A DNA stretch of 49,597 bases, taken from an uncultured Mordavella sp. (GTDB taxonomy: Bacteria; Bacillota; Clostridia; Lachnospirales; Lachnospiraceae). The position numbers and the translations under genes are program-made. Below are positions 34,379-43,111 of this stretch, in pieces. Every line of letters starts with the position of its first letter. Positions within the stretch are counted from its first letter, which is position 1. The notes below the pieces were generated by a model, which ran no database searches, had not been told where the DNA came from, and worked only from the letters and a program-made list of their open reading frames with translations. The stretch is taken from contig CABPCP010000015.1 in assembly GCA_902406105.1 (NCBI GenBank), positions 1-49,597 of the forward strand, given 5' to 3'.

Positions 34379-34977
34379 CGGCTGGGTCTCCCTTCCTTTT
34401 CCACCTTGGCTCCAAGGGCCAGGGCCTTCAAGTTCATATCCACATAAGACGGTTTTACTTTCCTCCGGATCTGCGTCTCAAGATCCCCCGGCGTCAGATC
34501 CAAAGCTTTGCTGGCCGCGGCCGCCCCAAGAAGAGCGACGTTGAGCACCTTCGGAGATCCTGCCTGAGCGCACAGCGCTTCTCCGTCTGCCACATATAGG
34601 CGGAGATTCTGTCTGCTTAAGAATTCCAGCATCTCCGGTCCCTGATATCCGTCCTGGCTCAGAGTGGAAGCCGCTGATTTCACAGCCTTCCGGTTCACGA
34701 CCACTACGCCGCCTTCCCTCAGATAAACCAGGTTCCGCACTGCTTCCGCAGGCTCAAAAGCCAGAAGTATATCTGCTTTTCCTTTGGGGATCATAGGTGA
34801 GTGGACCGCCTCGCCCATACGCACGTGGCTGACCACGCTTCCTCCTCTCTGAGACATTCCGATGGTCTCCGTGGTCCGCACCTGAAGTCCTTTCTCCATA
34901 GCCGCATAGGCGATCAGCTTTGAGGCCAGGATCACTCCCTGTCCCCCCACGCCGCACAGCAGACAATTCTTATTCAT
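34375..34977 (-). CDS. iorB: Indolepyruvate:ferredoxin oxidoreductase, beta subunit
   Basis: The 200-residue gamma-type domain of the 2-oxoacid oxidoreductases starts with LLCGVGGQGVILASKLIAYAA and continues with TTETIGMSQRGGSVVSHVRMG, the characteristic IorB signature. It partners IorA to convert arylpyruvates with CoA to aryl-acetyl-CoA, reducing ferredoxin. It overlaps iorA by 8 bp and paaK by 4 bp, so all three are translated as a block. Confidence 0.94.
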   Translation of the reverse strand: MNKNCLLCGVGGQGVILASKLIAYAAMEKGLQVRTTETIGMSQRGGSVVSHVRMGEAVHSPMIPKGKADILLAFEPAEAVRNLVYLREGGVVVVNRKAVKSAASTLSQDGYQGPEMLEFLSRQNLRLYVADGEALCAQAGSPKVLNVALLGAAAASKALDLTPGDLETQIRRKVKPSYVDMNLKALALGAKVEKEGRPSR

Positions 34978-36805
34978 GTGCCCCCACCTCCTTTATGGCG
35001 TTAAAATGGCAGATCTGAGTACACAGCCCGCAGCCAAAGCACAGGGACGGCTCGATATGGGCTTTCCCGTCTTCTGCCGAGATCGCCGGGCACCCGATCT
35101 CCCGAATGCATTGACGGCAGAAGGTACATGTCTCTTCCTCCACCTGATACTGCTTATTGGGTTTTGTTACCGCGATGCAGGGAGACCGAAAGATCACCGC
35201 GCGGACTCCCCTCACATCCAGCACCTGCTTGACCGCGTTCTCCGCCGCTTCCAGATCCAGCGGATCCGCCTCCACGATCTTGGCCGCGCCAATGCCTTCC
35301 AGAATCTTCCGGATACTGATCTTCTCCACGATCTCTCCCATCATAGTCCTGCCCGTTCCCGGATGGGGCTGGTGGCCGGTCATAGCCGTCGTGGAATTGT
35401 CCAGAATGATCAGTACAATATCCGTCTGATTATAAACCGCGTTTACCACTCCCGTAATTCCAGACGCGAAAAACGTAGAATCTCCAATGAACGCAAAGTT
35501 TACCGCATCTGGTTCTATGATATGCAGGCCCTGGGCAATGGTAACGTCCGCTCCCATACAAAGACAGGTATCTACCATATCCAAAGGTTTAGCGTTCCCC
35601 AGCGTATAACATCCGATATCCCCGCTGTAAACCGCTTTTCTCCCTTTTACCGCCCGTTTTACCGCATAGAAGGACGCCCTGTGGGGACAGCCCGCGCACA
35701 ATACCGGAGGACGGATCGGAAGCGCGGGCTGTTCCGTCTCCTTTCCGGCACTTTCTTCAGTTTCCGCAAGTTCCGGATATTCCGGCAGAAAAGCAGCCAA
35801 ATCCGCTTTCACGCTCTCTACACTGTTCTCGCCCGCATTCTGGGTATCATGGGTCAGCTTCCCTTTGATCGTAACCGGAAGATGATACTTTCCGGCGATA
35901 CAAAGCAATTCTTTTTCAATTACAGGATCTAATTCTTCCAGGACCAACACTTCCGACAGCCCTTTTAGGAATTCAACCGCCAGCTCTTCCGGAAATGGAT
36001 GGGGCGTGCCAATCTTCAGAAGAGGCACCTCTTCCGGCAGAGACTCTTTCACATAGGCATAGGAAACGCCTCCCGCGGCGATGCCCTTTCGCGGCACACC
36101 GTCTGCGCCTTTTATGCCGCCTTCTATATGATTGAAACGACATTTAGAAAACTGGCGGGAAAGCTCTTCATTTCTTGCCTCTATCTTCTTATGGTTTTGA
36201 TAAGAAAGTCTGGGAAAGATCACCCAACGCCCAGCGTCTTTGACAAATCCTCTTGGCGCGGACTTCCAAGATTCTTCTTTTACTTCAATAGAAGCGCAGC
36301 CATGACAGACTCGCGTGGTAGGACGCAGGATTACCGGTGTATGGTATGCTTCTGAATACCGGAACGCTTCTTCTACCATTTCATACGCTTCCTCTGGAGA
36401 AACGGGGTCAAAGACCGGAAGCTTAGAAAACGCCCCAAACCTTCTTGTATCCTGCTCTGTCTGGGAAGAAATCGGTCCCGGATCATCCGCCGCGACGATC
36501 ACCATTCCGCCTTCCACTCCAATATAAGCCAGACTCATCACCGGATCGCTTGCCACATTAAGTCCCACCTGCTTCATGGTCACAAGTGTTCTGGCTCCCG
36601 CATAGGATGCTCCCGCCGCCACCTCAAGAGCCGCCTTCTCATTGACAGACCATTCTACATGGATGCGCTTCTCCTTATTATAGTTTGCCACCGTCTCCAG
36701 GATTTCTGTGGAAGGCGTCCCCGGATACCCCGCCGCCAGGCTGATGCCCGCGTGGACAGCCCCCAGACCGATGGCCTCATTTCCCATCAGTAATTCTCTT
36801 GCCAT
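34970..36805 (-). CDS. iorA: Indolepyruvate:ferredoxin oxidoreductase, alpha subunit
   Basis: The 611-residue subunit has the pyrimidine-binding N-terminal domain (LLMGNEAIGLGAVHAGISLAAGYPGTPSTE), the TPP domain with CAGCPHRASFYAVKRA near 365 and GDIGCYTLG, and a C-terminal ferredoxin module with two 4Fe-4S motifs (CTFCRQCIREIGCP and CFGCGLCTQIC). It oxidatively decarboxylates the 2-oxoacids of Trp, Phe and Tyr. An extended -10 promoter lies at 36881-36889 and AAAAAGGAGA precedes the ATG. It is the first gene of iorA-iorB-paaK-hisA. Confidence 0.96.
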   Translation of the reverse strand: MARELLMGNEAIGLGAVHAGISLAAGYPGTPSTEILETVANYNKEKRIHVEWSVNEKAALEVAAGASYAGARTLVTMKQVGLNVASDPVMSLAYIGVEGGMVIVAADDPGPISSQTEQDTRRFGAFSKLPVFDPVSPEEAYEMVEEAFRYSEAYHTPVILRPTTRVCHGCASIEVKEESWKSAPRGFVKDAGRWVIFPRLSYQNHKKIEARNEELSRQFSKCRFNHIEGGIKGADGVPRKGIAAGGVSYAYVKESLPEEVPLLKIGTPHPFPEELAVEFLKGLSEVLVLEELDPVIEKELLCIAGKYHLPVTIKGKLTHDTQNAGENSVESVKADLAAFLPEYPELAETEESAGKETEQPALPIRPPVLCAGCPHRASFYAVKRAVKGRKAVYSGDIGCYTLGNAKPLDMVDTCLCMGADVTIAQGLHIIEPDAVNFAFIGDSTFFASGITGVVNAVYNQTDIVLIILDNSTTAMTGHQPHPGTGRTMMGEIVEKISIRKILEGIGAAKIVEADPLDLEAAENAVKQVLDVRGVRAVIFRSPCIAVTKPNKQYQVEEETCTFCRQCIREIGCPAISAEDGKAHIEPSLCFGCGLCTQICHFNAIKEVGAHE

Positions 36806-36843
36806 ATTATGTATCTCCTTTTTAGTTCTTTCCTTTGAACTAT

Positions 36844-36890
36844 TGCCGGCGCATCCTTTTTGAGCCGGCGCTTATTGGTACAGTATACCA
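36844..36890 (-). promoter_or_regulatory. iorA promoter with 5'-terminal GC-rich hairpin
   Basis: On the minus strand TGGTATACT (36889-36881) is an extended -10 element; no good -35 accompanies it. About 6-12 nt past the predicted start, GCCGGC (36868-36863) can pair with GCCGGC (36849-36844) around a 13-nt loop. The arms lie within two direct copies of GCGCCGGC. No T tract follows, so this is more likely a 5'-stabilising hairpin than an attenuator. Confidence 0.5.
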
Positions 36891-36936
36891 CAATCCCCAA
36901 AGCAAGGGAAGAGCGGGAATCCATCGAAGGGCCGAA

Positions 36937-37872
36937 TCATTCCCACACGCCCGTAATCCCAGTATAGATCAGATTTCCCCCAAATCCCAGCAGAGAGACC
37001 GCAAAGACCAGACAGACCAGGAATACAAAACCAAAGATCGCGGCGGTAAAAATATCCAGACCAGTTGGCCTTTGATAAAAATCTCCAGTCCTTTTCTCAC
37101 GGTAGATCGTATCATACTCTCCCAGCTGATAATCTCCTTTTATCATTATATTGTTGGAATACCACTTCCTCCATTCTCCTTGGCTGCAGTATAAGAATAC
37201 TGGATAATCATGTTCTTCATGTTCCGGTTCTGTCCGACAGACCATCCCCGCAAACTTGGCCTCTACCGCTTCCAGCGCGCCTCTGGACTCCTGGAACTTC
37301 CACCACAGCAGGAAAAAAATCGGGGAAAAGCATGCGGGAACAATTTTCCTTCCGCACTGGAAGCCCGCCAGAAGAGACAGGCACCCCGCGGATATGCGCA
37401 GAGCCCTTCCCGCGTAAGATGGACCGATCACACCATCCGCCGTCAGTTCAGCGGCAGTCCCTCCTCCAGCCTCCACAAAGCAAAAAGCCATACATAAGAA
37501 AAAGAAAGCCGCTAAAAGCTGCCAAATCCAATTTGCCCGCACGTCTTTTCGCAGGATCCACCGGTCTGTATCCGGGACATAGAAAACCGGCATCCGCTTC
37601 CCGCAGCTTTGCGGAGTCTCCAGAAGACCTTGATATTTCTTCTTCTTCCTGACCATACGGCCGTCACAGAAAAACTGCAGCGTCACCTCTGTACAAGAAT
37701 CTTCATTGGCGATCACTTCTTCTCCCTTCCATGCCTCCTGATGTTCGATCCCTACAATTTCCGCCGTAAGCCTGCGCGCGCCAAACCATGCTTTTGCTTT
37801 CCAAAGCCCCCGCGCCGCCAGACAAAGAAACAAGACACCAGCCAGTAAACTTACGATCATAATTCCATTCAC
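36937..37872 (-). CDS. Membrane protein of unknown function, DUF3592-like
   Basis: The GTG at 37872, with GGAGG 7 nt upstream, gives 311 residues; a GTG at 37902 behind GGGGG is the alternative. There is an N-terminal helix (about 5-23), an extracytosolic or cytosolic beta-rich stretch with VTLQFFCDGRMVRKKKKY and FYVPDTDRWILRKD, a central pair of helices (about 118-140 and 155-175), a second beta-rich stretch (HDYPVFLYCSQGEWRKWYS) and a C-terminal helix. The duplicated helix-beta-helix layout resembles two DUF3592 units. No enzyme motif is seen. It lies 130 bp beyond the iorA start and is separately transcribed. Confidence 0.65.
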   Translation of the reverse strand: MNGIMIVSLLAGVLFLCLAARGLWKAKAWFGARRLTAEIVGIEHQEAWKGEEVIANEDSCTEVTLQFFCDGRMVRKKKKYQGLLETPQSCGKRMPVFYVPDTDRWILRKDVRANWIWQLLAAFFFLCMAFCFVEAGGGTAAELTADGVIGPSYAGRALRISAGCLSLLAGFQCGRKIVPACFSPIFFLLWWKFQESRGALEAVEAKFAGMVCRTEPEHEEHDYPVFLYCSQGEWRKWYSNNIMIKGDYQLGEYDTIYREKRTGDFYQRPTGLDIFTAAIFGFVFLVCLVFAVSLLGFGGNLIYTGITGVWE

Positions 37873-38007
37873 AGCATTTCCTCCATTCCAGGTTCTCTTC
37901 ACCAGACCGATCCCCCTTCTTTTATTATGAAGTCCTTATCCTTTATTCTCCACCGCTTCTTTGTAAAATCCACGTAAAATCAGCCTGTCGGAAAAGGTCC
38001 CGGACTC

Positions 38008-38040
38008 AAAAAGAAAGACCGCGGATTTTCCGCCGTCTTC
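38008..38040 (-). terminator. Terminator after the small lipoprotein gene
   Basis: On the minus strand an imperfect stem, GACGGCGGA / TCCGCGGTC with a mismatch in each arm, is followed by TTTCTTTTTG. It lies about 25 nt past the lipoprotein stop codon. Confidence 0.7.
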
Positions 38041-38065
38041 CTTTTCGGTGTCTGTCTTTTTTCAT

Positions 38066-38398
38066 CTACCGGGCATCCTCTGCGGCCTCCCGGTCATTGG
38101 CGTCCTTGGCATCCTTCTCCATGTCTTCCACATTGTCTTTCACGTCATTCCCAATATCTTCCGCGCCATCTTTAACATCATTTCCAATTTCATCCAGCAC
38201 GCCATCATCCGCGGTTCCGTCTGTAGCGCCGTTCATATCGGCCTCCTCCCGATCTGCGCTGTTTTGGTCCCTATCCTCTGTGGTCTCTGTGTTTACCGCG
38301 CCGTTGTCTTTGGCGCTGCCGTCGCTTCCGCAGGCGGCAAGGTTCATCAGCACTCCCGCACAGAGAAACACGGCCAGTAGTTTTTTAAACTGTTTCAT
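38066..38398 (-). CDS. Small predicted lipoprotein
   Basis: The ATG at 38398, with GGGAG 9 nt upstream, gives 110 residues. The N-terminus is a lipoprotein signal (MKQFKKLLAVFLCAGVLMN) with lipobox LAAC, so the mature protein would be anchored by Cys on the outer face of the membrane. The mature part is very acidic (Asp/Glu/Asn) and ends in amphipathic helix with an IGNDVKD motif repeated twice, 12-13 residues apart (DEIGNDVKDGAEDIGNDVKDN). Function is unknown. Confidence 0.75.
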   Translation of the reverse strand: MKQFKKLLAVFLCAGVLMNLAACGSDGSAKDNGAVNTETTEDRDQNSADREEADMNGATDGTADDGVLDEIGNDVKDGAEDIGNDVKDNVEDMEKDAKDANDREAAEDAR

Positions 38399-38511
38399 GG
38401 TCAAAATCTCCCTTTCATGTATATTCTTTGATTATCAGGTATTTCCTGGTGTTAGTAATATCTGCAAAATGGGAGATTCTATACTTTTTATTCGCTGGCT
38501 TTTTTTGCCTA

Positions 38512-40464
38512 TTATATTTTCTCTGTCAACCGTCCGCTCCGATAAGCTTTTACAAGTTCTTCCAAATCTTTGATCTGAGCTTTTAGTTCTGTTCCGATAT
38601 CCGTATCGCCCACCTTTTTGCGGCGCATGACTTTTTTGACCACTATGCTGTCTGAATGGATATCACTCTCTTTCTCTATCGCGTTTTCAGTTGATTCAAA
38701 TGGCTCATGGGCCGCCAAGATCAGACCATAAGAATTATAGATCAGCGTATATCCCGCGATCCCGGTTTCCTTCTGATATGCTTTGGAAAATCCGCCGTCG
38801 ATGACCAGTACTTTCCCATCACATTTCACCGGACTTTCCCCATCTTTCAGCCGTACCGGCACATGTCCGTTGATAATATGGGATTCTTCTCCTTCCAACC
38901 CGAATTCTTTTAAGATCCCATCTATTACCCGCGGATCTTCCAGATACCGGTAATAAGGATTCTTCTTCTCTATATGGGTCTCTTTGTCTTTCAGAAAATA
39001 CCGCTCAAATGTAGCCATCTTGTCTTTGCCAAACAAAGGAGAATCCTGTCCCTGCCAGATATACCACATCATGTCCCGTCCCCGCTGCCGCTGGTCCGCA
39101 GCTTCCGCGTAAAAACCTTTCCGCACATATTCTTCCAAGATCCGGTACAGCCCCGCCCCTTTTCTTTTTTCCCCAAATATATTGGCCTCCTTCAGCTGGC
39201 CGTCTTCCATAAGGGGTACACATCCGTGATACAGAAGGTTCTTATTATATACTTTGTAGAGACTCCCTTTATTCAGCAGGAACCGCATATGATCCTGCAG
39301 TTTCCCGCAGTTGCGAAACGCCTGTTCCAACCGTTCCATGATCTCTTCTTCTTCATTGGAAAGCTGATAGGGGTCCTTGGGATCTATGGTAGGAAAGTTC
39401 TTGTCCAACAGTTCGTAGATTTTTCCATCCAGCTCTATCGTGCCATTCTGGTAATCGATCTTGTGCAGCAGATCCCGGTGTTCCAGATGGAACTGCGGAT
39501 TCCTCCGGCTTGCCTGGCCTTCCGCTTTAAACTGGATGATGGAGATGGCTTTGTGCATCCGCATATCCATGGCCCGCTCTCCTTCTCCATGTGCCGGCGG
39601 GCTTTTCAGGGCGAAACAGGCGCATGGATCGTCTCTGTAAGTATCCATTGCAAACGCCGCAAGCGGGAGAAGATTGATCCCATATCCATCTTCCAAAATA
39701 TCCAGGTTCCCATATCTGGCACAGATTCGTATTACATTGGCAATACAGGCTCTCTGCCCCGCCGCGGCTCCCATCCAGAGCACATCATGATTGCCCCACT
39801 GAATGTCCACGCTGTGATAGTCCATCAGCTTATCCATGATAATATGCGGTCCAGGTCCCCGGTCATAGATGTCGCCCAGAATGTGAAGATGATCTACCGT
39901 CAGCCGCTGGATCACCCTGCTGAACGCAGTAATACACTTTTCCGCTCTTCCCAGACGGATGATCGTGCTGATAATGGAACTGTAATAGGACTCCTTATCT
40001 GTAAGCTCCGGCTTCTCCGTGATCAGCTCCTCGATCACATAAGAGAATTCTTCCGGCAGGGCCTTGCGCACTTTTGAGCGGGTATACTTGCTGGCGGCGC
40101 TTTTACATACTTCGATCAAACGGTATAATGTGATCTTGTACCAATCCTCCAGGTTTTCTTCTGTTTTCCGAATCCGTTCCATCTTCTCTCTTGGATAATA
40201 AATAAGAGTAGCAAGGGCCTGTTTGTCCCTGCTACTCACAGTATTTCCAAAAACATCTTCAATCTTCCGCTTTACGGAACCGGAGCCATTCTTTAAAACA
40301 TGAGAAAAAGCCTCATATTCCCCATGAATATCAGTCAAAAAATGCTCTGTTCCTTTAGGCAGGTTTAAGATCGCCTGCAGATTGATGATTTCTGTCGATG
40401 CCTTTGCGATGGTAGGATAAAGTTCGGAAAGTCTCTTTAGATAACGTTCTTCCAGATCTCTCAT
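38512..40464 (-). CDS. fbp: Fructose-1,6-bisphosphatase, class III
   Basis: The ATG at 40464, behind GGGGAGGAG, gives 650 residues; an upstream GTG at 40491 is less likely. It is the Firmicutes-type FBPase: LTDIHGEYEAFSHVLKNGSG near residue 44, GDIYDRGPGPHIIMDKLMDYH near 192, WGNHDVLWMGAA near 215 and INGHVPVRLKDGESPVK near 530, all metallophosphoesterase motifs with Asp/His/Asn ligands. It hydrolyses fructose 1,6-bisphosphate to fructose 6-phosphate for gluconeogenesis. It is a single gene between dapB and the small lipoprotein gene. Confidence 0.95.
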   Translation of the reverse strand: MRDLEERYLKRLSELYPTIAKASTEIINLQAILNLPKGTEHFLTDIHGEYEAFSHVLKNGSGSVKRKIEDVFGNTVSSRDKQALATLIYYPREKMERIRKTEENLEDWYKITLYRLIEVCKSAASKYTRSKVRKALPEEFSYVIEELITEKPELTDKESYYSSIISTIIRLGRAEKCITAFSRVIQRLTVDHLHILGDIYDRGPGPHIIMDKLMDYHSVDIQWGNHDVLWMGAAAGQRACIANVIRICARYGNLDILEDGYGINLLPLAAFAMDTYRDDPCACFALKSPPAHGEGERAMDMRMHKAISIIQFKAEGQASRRNPQFHLEHRDLLHKIDYQNGTIELDGKIYELLDKNFPTIDPKDPYQLSNEEEEIMERLEQAFRNCGKLQDHMRFLLNKGSLYKVYNKNLLYHGCVPLMEDGQLKEANIFGEKRKGAGLYRILEEYVRKGFYAEAADQRQRGRDMMWYIWQGQDSPLFGKDKMATFERYFLKDKETHIEKKNPYYRYLEDPRVIDGILKEFGLEGEESHIINGHVPVRLKDGESPVKCDGKVLVIDGGFSKAYQKETGIAGYTLIYNSYGLILAAHEPFESTENAIEKESDIHSDSIVVKKVMRRKKVGDTDIGTELKAQIKDLEELVKAYRSGRLTEKI

Positions 40465-40514
40465 AAACTCCTCCCCATATGTAATTTTCACACACAGTGA
40501 TTTCTTCGCTAAAC

Positions 40515-41285
40515 TTATCGGCTTTGCTGCGCCTCGATCACATCAGCCATGTCATAATGTCCCGCCGGCTTCCCCGCCAGGAATTTGGCCGCCTCCACAG
40601 CGCCTCTTGCAAAGATCGCTCTGGAATAAGCTGTGTGCTTGAATTCGATCACTTCGTCTGTCCCCGCGTAGATCACTTCATGGTCCCCCACAATAGTGCC
40701 TCCGCGCACCGCGGAAATTCCGATTTCTTTCTCGTCCCGTTTCTGACGCTTATCGCTTCTGTCATATACATAATGATATTCTTGTCCCAGAGCGTCATTG
40801 ACCGCATCCGCCAGCGCAAGCGCGGTTCCGCTTGGCGCGTCCAGCTTCTGGTTGTGATGGCGTTCCACGATCTCAATATCAAAGCCCGCGTTCGCCAGCA
40901 CTTTAGAAGCATCCCTCAGTAATTTCAAAAGCAGGTTAATGCCCATGGACATATTAGCGGATCTGAGAACCGCCGTTTCCTTCGCCGTCTCGCCCACTTT
41001 TTCGATCTGCTCCTTTGAAAGCCCTGTCGTACACAGGACCAGCGCCATTTTGTGTTCCTTTGCGTAAGCCAGCAGATCGTCTGCCGCTGAAGCTGTGGAA
41101 AAATCAATGATCACATCCGCCTCAACGTCACATGCCCCAATGGTCTCAAATACCGGATAGGTATTGGGGGTGCCTGTATATGCGTCTACGCCTGCCACGA
41201 TCTCCATCTCTGGTTCTTTTTCTATCATCTCTGTAATCACACGGCCCATTCTTCCGTTGCAGCCGTGCATGATCGCCCGTACCAT
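40515..41285 (-). CDS. dapB: 4-hydroxy-tetrahydrodipicolinate reductase
   Basis: The ATG at 41285, with GGGAGG 11 nt upstream, gives 256 residues, the usual length. The N-terminal nucleotide-binding motif is MHGCNGRMGRVI, the conserved catalytic segment ERHHNQKLDAPSGTALALAD lies near 150 and the C-terminal FARGAVEAAKFLAGKPAGHYDM is standard. It reduces the DapA product with NAD(P)H to tetrahydrodipicolinate in lysine and diaminopimelate synthesis. It follows dapA by 52 bp and probably shares its transcript. Confidence 0.96.
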   Translation of the reverse strand: MVRAIMHGCNGRMGRVITEMIEKEPEMEIVAGVDAYTGTPNTYPVFETIGACDVEADVIIDFSTASAADDLLAYAKEHKMALVLCTTGLSKEQIEKVGETAKETAVLRSANMSMGINLLLKLLRDASKVLANAGFDIEIVERHHNQKLDAPSGTALALADAVNDALGQEYHYVYDRSDKRQKRDEKEIGISAVRGGTIVGDHEVIYAGTDEVIEFKHTAYSRAIFARGAVEAAKFLAGKPAGHYDMADVIEAQQSR

Positions 41286-41337
41286 TCTTTCTTTGTCCTC
41301 CCGTCTGAGCCGCCTTCGCGGCTGTTCCATGTCTGTT

Positions 41338-42228
41338 CTATGCCAGCTTGATACCAAAGTCCTTCATTGCCTGAACAAGCGACTTCTCATGCTCCGGCGT
41401 TAATTCTGTCAGCGGCATGCGAAGCGGTCCGCACTCGAATCCCATCAGGCTTACCGCCTTCTTGACCGGAATCGGATTCACCTCGCAGAAGAGCTGCTCG
41501 ATCAGCGGGACAGCCTTCAGTTGAAGCGCGGCGCTTCCTGCCGCGTCTCCAGCGAAAAATTTCTCGCAGATATCATGAGTCTCTTTTGGCGCCACATTCG
41601 CCAGTACGGAGATCACACCTTTGCCGCCCAAAGACAAAAGCGGCACGATCTGGTCGTCATTTCCCGAGTAAAGGTCAATATTTCCGTCTGTCAGCGCCAT
41701 GATCTTCGCGACCTGAGAAATATTTCCGGAAGCTTCCTTAACTCCTACAATATTGTCTACATTCTTCACCAGAGAAGCCACCGTCGCCGGCTCGATATTA
41801 CATCCCGTCCGGCTGGCTACGCTATACATGATGATCGGAGCCTTGGCTTCTTTCGCCACCGCCGTATAATGCGCGATCAGCCCAGCCTGAGTCGCCTTGT
41901 TATAATAAGGTGTCACAAGAAGCAGTCCGTCCGCGCCGTAATCTGCCGCCTCCTTTGACATGTCAATGGCCGTTCTCGTACAGTTGGAACCAGTCCCCGC
42001 GATCACCGGCAGTCTGCCTTTTACCCGGTCAATGGCGAACTTTACACACTCCATATGTTCTTCTTCCGTCATGGTGGCTGATTCCCCAGTAGTACCGCAG
42101 ATGATGATGCTGTCTGTTCCATTCTCACAGTGATAGTCTATCAGCCGGTCCAGCATATCATAATCAATGCTTCCGTCCTTTTGAAACGGTGTGACGATCG
42201 CCACGCCAGAACCCTTAAAAATAGCCAT
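41338..42228 (-). CDS. dapA: 4-hydroxy-tetrahydrodipicolinate synthase
   Basis: The ATG at 42228 has AGGAGG 6 nt upstream and gives 296 residues. The frame runs to 42288 without such a site. The TIM barrel shows GVAIVTPF, CGTTGESATM near 43, VTPYYNKATQAG near 133 with the catalytic Tyr, and GVKEASGN near 163 with the Schiff-base lysine. It condenses pyruvate with aspartate semialdehyde, the first committed step to lysine and the cell wall. A consensus promoter lies just upstream; the short leader (about 25 nt) leaves no room for an L box. Confidence 0.96.
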   Translation of the reverse strand: MAIFKGSGVAIVTPFQKDGSIDYDMLDRLIDYHCENGTDSIIICGTTGESATMTEEEHMECVKFAIDRVKGRLPVIAGTGSNCTRTAIDMSKEAADYGADGLLLVTPYYNKATQAGLIAHYTAVAKEAKAPIIMYSVASRTGCNIEPATVASLVKNVDNIVGVKEASGNISQVAKIMALTDGNIDLYSGNDDQIVPLLSLGGKGVISVLANVAPKETHDICEKFFAGDAAGSAALQLKAVPLIEQLFCEVNPIPVKKAVSLMGFECGPLRMPLTELTPEHEKSLVQAMKDFGIKLA

Positions 42229-42259
42229 AATTACCCTCCTGACATTCTGATTTATAAAA

Positions 42260-42288
42260 ATTCTATCATCAATCAAATATGATGTCAA
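42260..42288 (-). promoter_or_regulatory. dapA-dapB promoter
   Basis: On the minus strand a perfect TTGACA (42288-42283) and TAGAAT (42265-42260) are separated by 17 bp. The -35 element ends 12 bp before the stop codon of the SSB-like gene upstream. Confidence 0.8.
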
Positions 42289-42299
42289 TGAGGGACCGT

Positions 42300-42929
42300 C
42301 TAATCTTCACAGCATTCCAATTTGCTCACAGAGACCTCGTAAGCCGTTCGTTTCTCCGTTTCCGTCTCGGATAATTTCTTCACATATTCCCGGCTCTGGA
42401 TCCTGCCGATCAGCTGAACATGTTCTCCTACTTCAAAGGCAGAGGCAAATCTTGCGTTCCTGCCCCAGCAGATACAGGGAATATAATCCGACTTTCCATA
42501 AGGACGGTTTACCGCAAGAAGAAGATCCGCGATCTCTCTGCCAAGCGGTGTCTTTCGGTAGACCGGAAGCTTGCATATGTATCCGTCCAGCAGGATATTA
42601 TTGGTCTTCGCTCCGTCCGGCTCCTCTTCAATAAACGCCGCCTCCCTGGCAAACACAGACAGCACAAGCCTGTTCTTCTGTTCCTCATGCCTGTTATAGG
42701 ATCGGAACTGTCCTGTTACCATCAGGAATTCCCCGGTATAATCCTGGGATACGTCGATCAGCCGCTCCGATATCATGACCGGTATCAAATCCCTGGAATT
42801 ACTCAGCCTTTTTACGCTTACGTCCACCATATAGAAGCCCTCTCCAAACACTTCATGGCTGAATGAAAAAGCCGATGCAACCTCTCCCATGATCGTCACC
42901 TGGTTGTTCTCAATGATCTTATCTGACAT
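42300..42929 (-). CDS. Single-stranded DNA-binding protein-like, tandem OB folds
   Basis: The 209-residue protein resembles bacterial SSB but has two OB-like halves: an N-terminal one (about 8-95, NQVTIMGEVASAF and FYMVDVSVKR) and a second (about 105-205, NNILLDGYICKLPVYRKTP, GREIADLLLAVNRPYGKSDYIPCICWGRNA). The second half keeps the SSB core closely, including the strand leading to W-G-R-N. It lacks the acidic DxPF tail that recruits partners in standard SSB, ending KLECCED instead. It is probably an accessory or paralogous SSB, with single-stranded nucleic acid binding inferred. It stands upstream of dapA, which has its own promoter. Confidence 0.8.
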   Translation of the reverse strand: MSDKIIENNQVTIMGEVASAFSFSHEVFGEGFYMVDVSVKRLSNSRDLIPVMISERLIDVSQDYTGEFLMVTGQFRSYNRHEEQKNRLVLSVFAREAAFIEEEPDGAKTNNILLDGYICKLPVYRKTPLGREIADLLLAVNRPYGKSDYIPCICWGRNARFASAFEVGEHVQLIGRIQSREYVKKLSETETEKRTAYEVSVSKLECCED

Positions 42930-43023
42930 AATTTTACAATCTCCCTTCCTCTAAATCGTATTTCTCGGTCACTATTTAGTCTATGAACAGCCTTTCTGTT
43001 TTAGAACCTGATTTTCCTGGTAC

Positions 43024-43051
43024 TTGTAAATTTTTAAAAATATGATACACT
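43024..43051 (+). promoter_or_regulatory. bipA promoter
   Basis: TTGTAA (43024-43029) and TACACT (43046-43051) are separated by 16 bp, with an AT-rich spacer. The start would lie about 50 nt before the bipA ATG. Confidence 0.6.
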
Positions 43052-43111
43052 ATTAGCGTTGTACGAAAATGATTGATATATTAATATAAGTAGAGAAAAG
43101 GAAGATCTGTT

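Noticed and set aside
38974..40077. 367-codon plus-strand open frame inside fbp
   Set aside because: It is antisense to class III FBPase; a by-product of codon composition.
42229..42299. L box or T box in the dapA leader
   Set aside because: The leader from the consensus promoter is only about 25 nt, too short for either.
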